DNA from: CAYOOT01 sp964405665
GTDB taxonomy: Bacteria; Bdellovibrionota_C; UBA2361; SZUA-149; CAZDWZ01
Assembly: GCA_964405665.1 (NCBI GenBank)
Contig: CAYOOT010000111.1
Location: forward strand, 1 to 6,702
Reading direction: 5' to 3'
Length of the DNA stretch: 6,702 bases
Translations under genes and position numbers: made by a program
The notes under the pieces: generated by a model
What the model was told of the DNA's origin: nothing
Database searches by the model: none
The model's input: the letters and a program-made list of their open reading frames with translations, nothing else
Part shown: in pieces, positions 5,535-6,702 of the stretch
Numbering within the stretch: the stretch's first letter is position 1
Layout: every line of letters starts with the position of its first letter

Positions 5535-6564
5535 AAAAATATTGATTATTCTTCACGGCGCAATCGGAGATGTCATCCGGGCACTTCCTTTGGCAGCAAG
5601 AATCAAACAAACTTGGCCTGATTCTCATTTAAGTTGGGGCGTCGAACCATTGGCTAAAGATATTCTCCTTCACAACTCTTACGTTGATCGCGTGATTATT
5701 TTTAACAGACCCCAAGGACTGAAGGCTTATTTTTCTTACATCAAAGAATTATCTTCAGAGAAGTACGATATCGTACTGGATCTGCAACGACATTTTAAGA
5801 GCGGAATCACTTCTTACTTGAGTAAAGGAAAAAGGAGAATCGGTTTTCACAAAAAAAATGCTAAAGAATTTAATTGGCTTTTTAGCAATGAAAAAATTAA
5901 ATATATTGAAAATTTCTCTTCCAAATTTCAGCATTATCAGGAATTTGGAAATTATTTGGGGCTGGAAGCAAGTAAACAATTTGATTACGGTCTTATTGTT
6001 CCTGAAGAAAGTAACTTAAAAGTAAAAGAAATTTTTGAAGCTGAGCTCAATAAGCTACAATTGTCAGGACATCAAAAATTTGCTGCCTTAATTATTGGCT
6101 CAAGTTGTCCCAGCCGCTTTTGGATCAGTGAACACTATGCTTCTTTGATTAAAGAACTTTACAATAAATTCGGTATTGTTTCTGTTTTAGTTGGCTCTAA
6201 GTCCGAACAACATTTTGCTGAACAAATTTTGCAAGAATGCAGCGAAATAAAAATCATCAATCTTGTTAACAAAACAAATTTAATCGAACTATTTGCCTTA
6301 TATCGGTCATTGAATTTTGCCATCGGCTCCGATTCCGGACCGATGCATCTGGCGGCTGCGGCAGGATTAAAAATAATCAGTCTTTGGGGATCAACAAGTC
6401 ATCTTCGTTCTGCCCCTCAAGGCTCGGAAAATTTGGTTCTCCAATCGCCAATCGGCTGCGCTCCTTGTTTTCAAAAGCAGTGTCCTTTTGGAAACAATAA
6501 ATGCATGCAAGATATTCCGCCACAGGCGGTTTTGTCATTAGTTGAAAGAGTTTTGGAAACCTAG
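5527..6564 (+). CDS. Second ADP-heptose:LPS heptosyltransferase, GT9 family
   Basis: Glycosyltransferase of 345 residues that probably adds a further heptose (or related sugar) to the LPS core. The N-terminus ILIILHGAIGDVIRALPL (5-22) is the GT9 signature with Asp15 in the catalytic-base position, and LSWGVEPLAKDIL (35-47) resembles the WaaC-like region after the second strand. The donor-binding half has IIGSSCPSRFW (189-199), VLVGSKSE (220-227), LVNKTNL (246-252) and IGSDSGPMHLAAAAG (266-280), followed by LWGSTSHLRSAP (286-297). A four-cysteine segment (Cys311, 314, 319, 326; CX2C X4 C X6 C) parallels the first GT9 but with a shorter middle spacing. The start overlaps the kinase gene by 8 bases. 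It is clearly diverged from the first GT9, so they likely act in different steps; which is heptosyltransferase I and which II is not certain. Confidence 0.85.
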   Translation: MSKKILIILHGAIGDVIRALPLAARIKQTWPDSHLSWGVEPLAKDILLHNSYVDRVIIFNRPQGLKAYFSYIKELSSEKYDIVLDLQRHFKSGITSYLSKGKRRIGFHKKNAKEFNWLFSNEKIKYIENFSSKFQHYQEFGNYLGLEASKQFDYGLIVPEESNLKVKEIFEAELNKLQLSGHQKFAALIIGSSCPSRFWISEHYASLIKELYNKFGIVSVLVGSKSEQHFAEQILQECSEIKIINLVNKTNLIELFALYRSLNFAIGSDSGPMHLAAAAGLKIISLWGSTSHLRSAPQGSENLVLQSPIGCAPCFQKQCPFGNNKCMQDIPPQAVLSLVERVLET

Positions 6565-6573
6565 TAGAAATGC

Positions 6574-6654
6574 AATGTAGGGGCACCCTTTATGGGTGCC
6601 CGGAAAACCTGATATTTTGTTCAGCCGGGCACCCATAAAGGGTGCCCCTACATT
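6574..6654. repeat. REPIN-like palindromic element (two inverted GTAG-headed REPs)
   Basis: Two perfect 30-bp inverted arms (6574-6603 and 6625-6654) flank a 21-base AT-rich centre. Each arm is itself a hairpin: GGGCACCC and GGGTGCCC around a five-base loop (6581-6601 and 6627-6647), with GTAG directly outside the stem on the left and CTAC on the right. A GTAG head plus a small imperfect or perfect palindrome, paired in inverted orientation, is the established architecture of REP/REPIN elements mobilised by REP-associated tyrosine transposases (RAYT). No transposase is in the window. Just downstream of the last operon stop, it could also act as terminator or mRNA stabiliser. Confidence 0.8.
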
Positions 6655-6665
6655 AATTTAGAACT

Positions 6666-6702
6666 ATGGAAAGAGAACCAGTTTCTGCCTTCGTAATTGC
6701 CT
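6666..6702 (+). CDS. Partial CDS: probable family 2 glycosyltransferase N-terminus
   Basis: An ATG at 6666 opens a frame that runs off the window after 12 full codons: MEREPVSAFVIA. A short charged lead followed by a VSAFVIA-type beta strand is how many GT2 core glycosyltransferases (WaaE-like) begin, normally followed by a (K/Y)NEE motif that would lie just outside the window. The context after two heptosyltransferases fits. There is no strong Shine-Dalgarno, and the evidence is short, so the call is tentative. Confidence 0.45.
   Translation, partial: MEREPVSAFVIA

Overview
The window is AT-rich bacterial DNA with standard stop codon use: TAA, TAG and TGA all end genes, and no in-frame TGA has to be read as an amino acid. 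Genes for phosphorylated-heptose processing, two family 9 (ADP-heptose type) glycosyltransferases and a Kdo/WaaP-type sugar kinase point to a Gram-negative bacterium that makes a heptose-containing lipopolysaccharide core. The low GC, REP-like palindromes and unusual left-hand genes suggest an uncultured lineage (for example Omnitrophota or Margulisbacteria). That placement is a guess and not shown by the sequence.

Left part (1-1980): two divergent paralogous genes share a regulatory region of about 230 bases. The rightward gene (920-1933) has the fold signature of the spore-photoproduct-lyase-like branch of radical SAM proteins, but it has no CxxxCxxC cluster motif. The leftward gene (224-688) matches the first two thirds of that protein and then stops short, next to a degenerate hexamer repeat (117-180). 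The shared intergenic region has a good promoter for the rightward gene, a 10-bp direct repeat overlapping it, and two perfect inverted repeats.

Middle spacer (1934-2182): a hairpin terminator that looks like a worn copy of the REP element found at the right end, and a second, 17-bp perfect inverted repeat followed by five T residues.

Right part (2183-6564): a tight operon on the plus strand. The order is a GmhB-type D,D-heptose bisphosphate phosphatase, a nucleotide-sugar epimerase of the extended SDR family, a first heptosyltransferase, a Kdo/WaaP-type kinase, and a second heptosyltransferase. Most junctions overlap by 1-23 bases, so translation is probably coupled. Together they would supply part of the activated heptose pathway, add core heptoses and phosphorylate the core. 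The isomerase, kinase/adenylyltransferase and 6-epimerase steps (GmhA, HldE, HldD) are not in the window.

Right end (6565-6702): a long REPIN-like palindrome (two GTAG-headed REPs in inverted orientation), then the first 12 codons of what looks like a family 2 glycosyltransferase, cut by the window edge.
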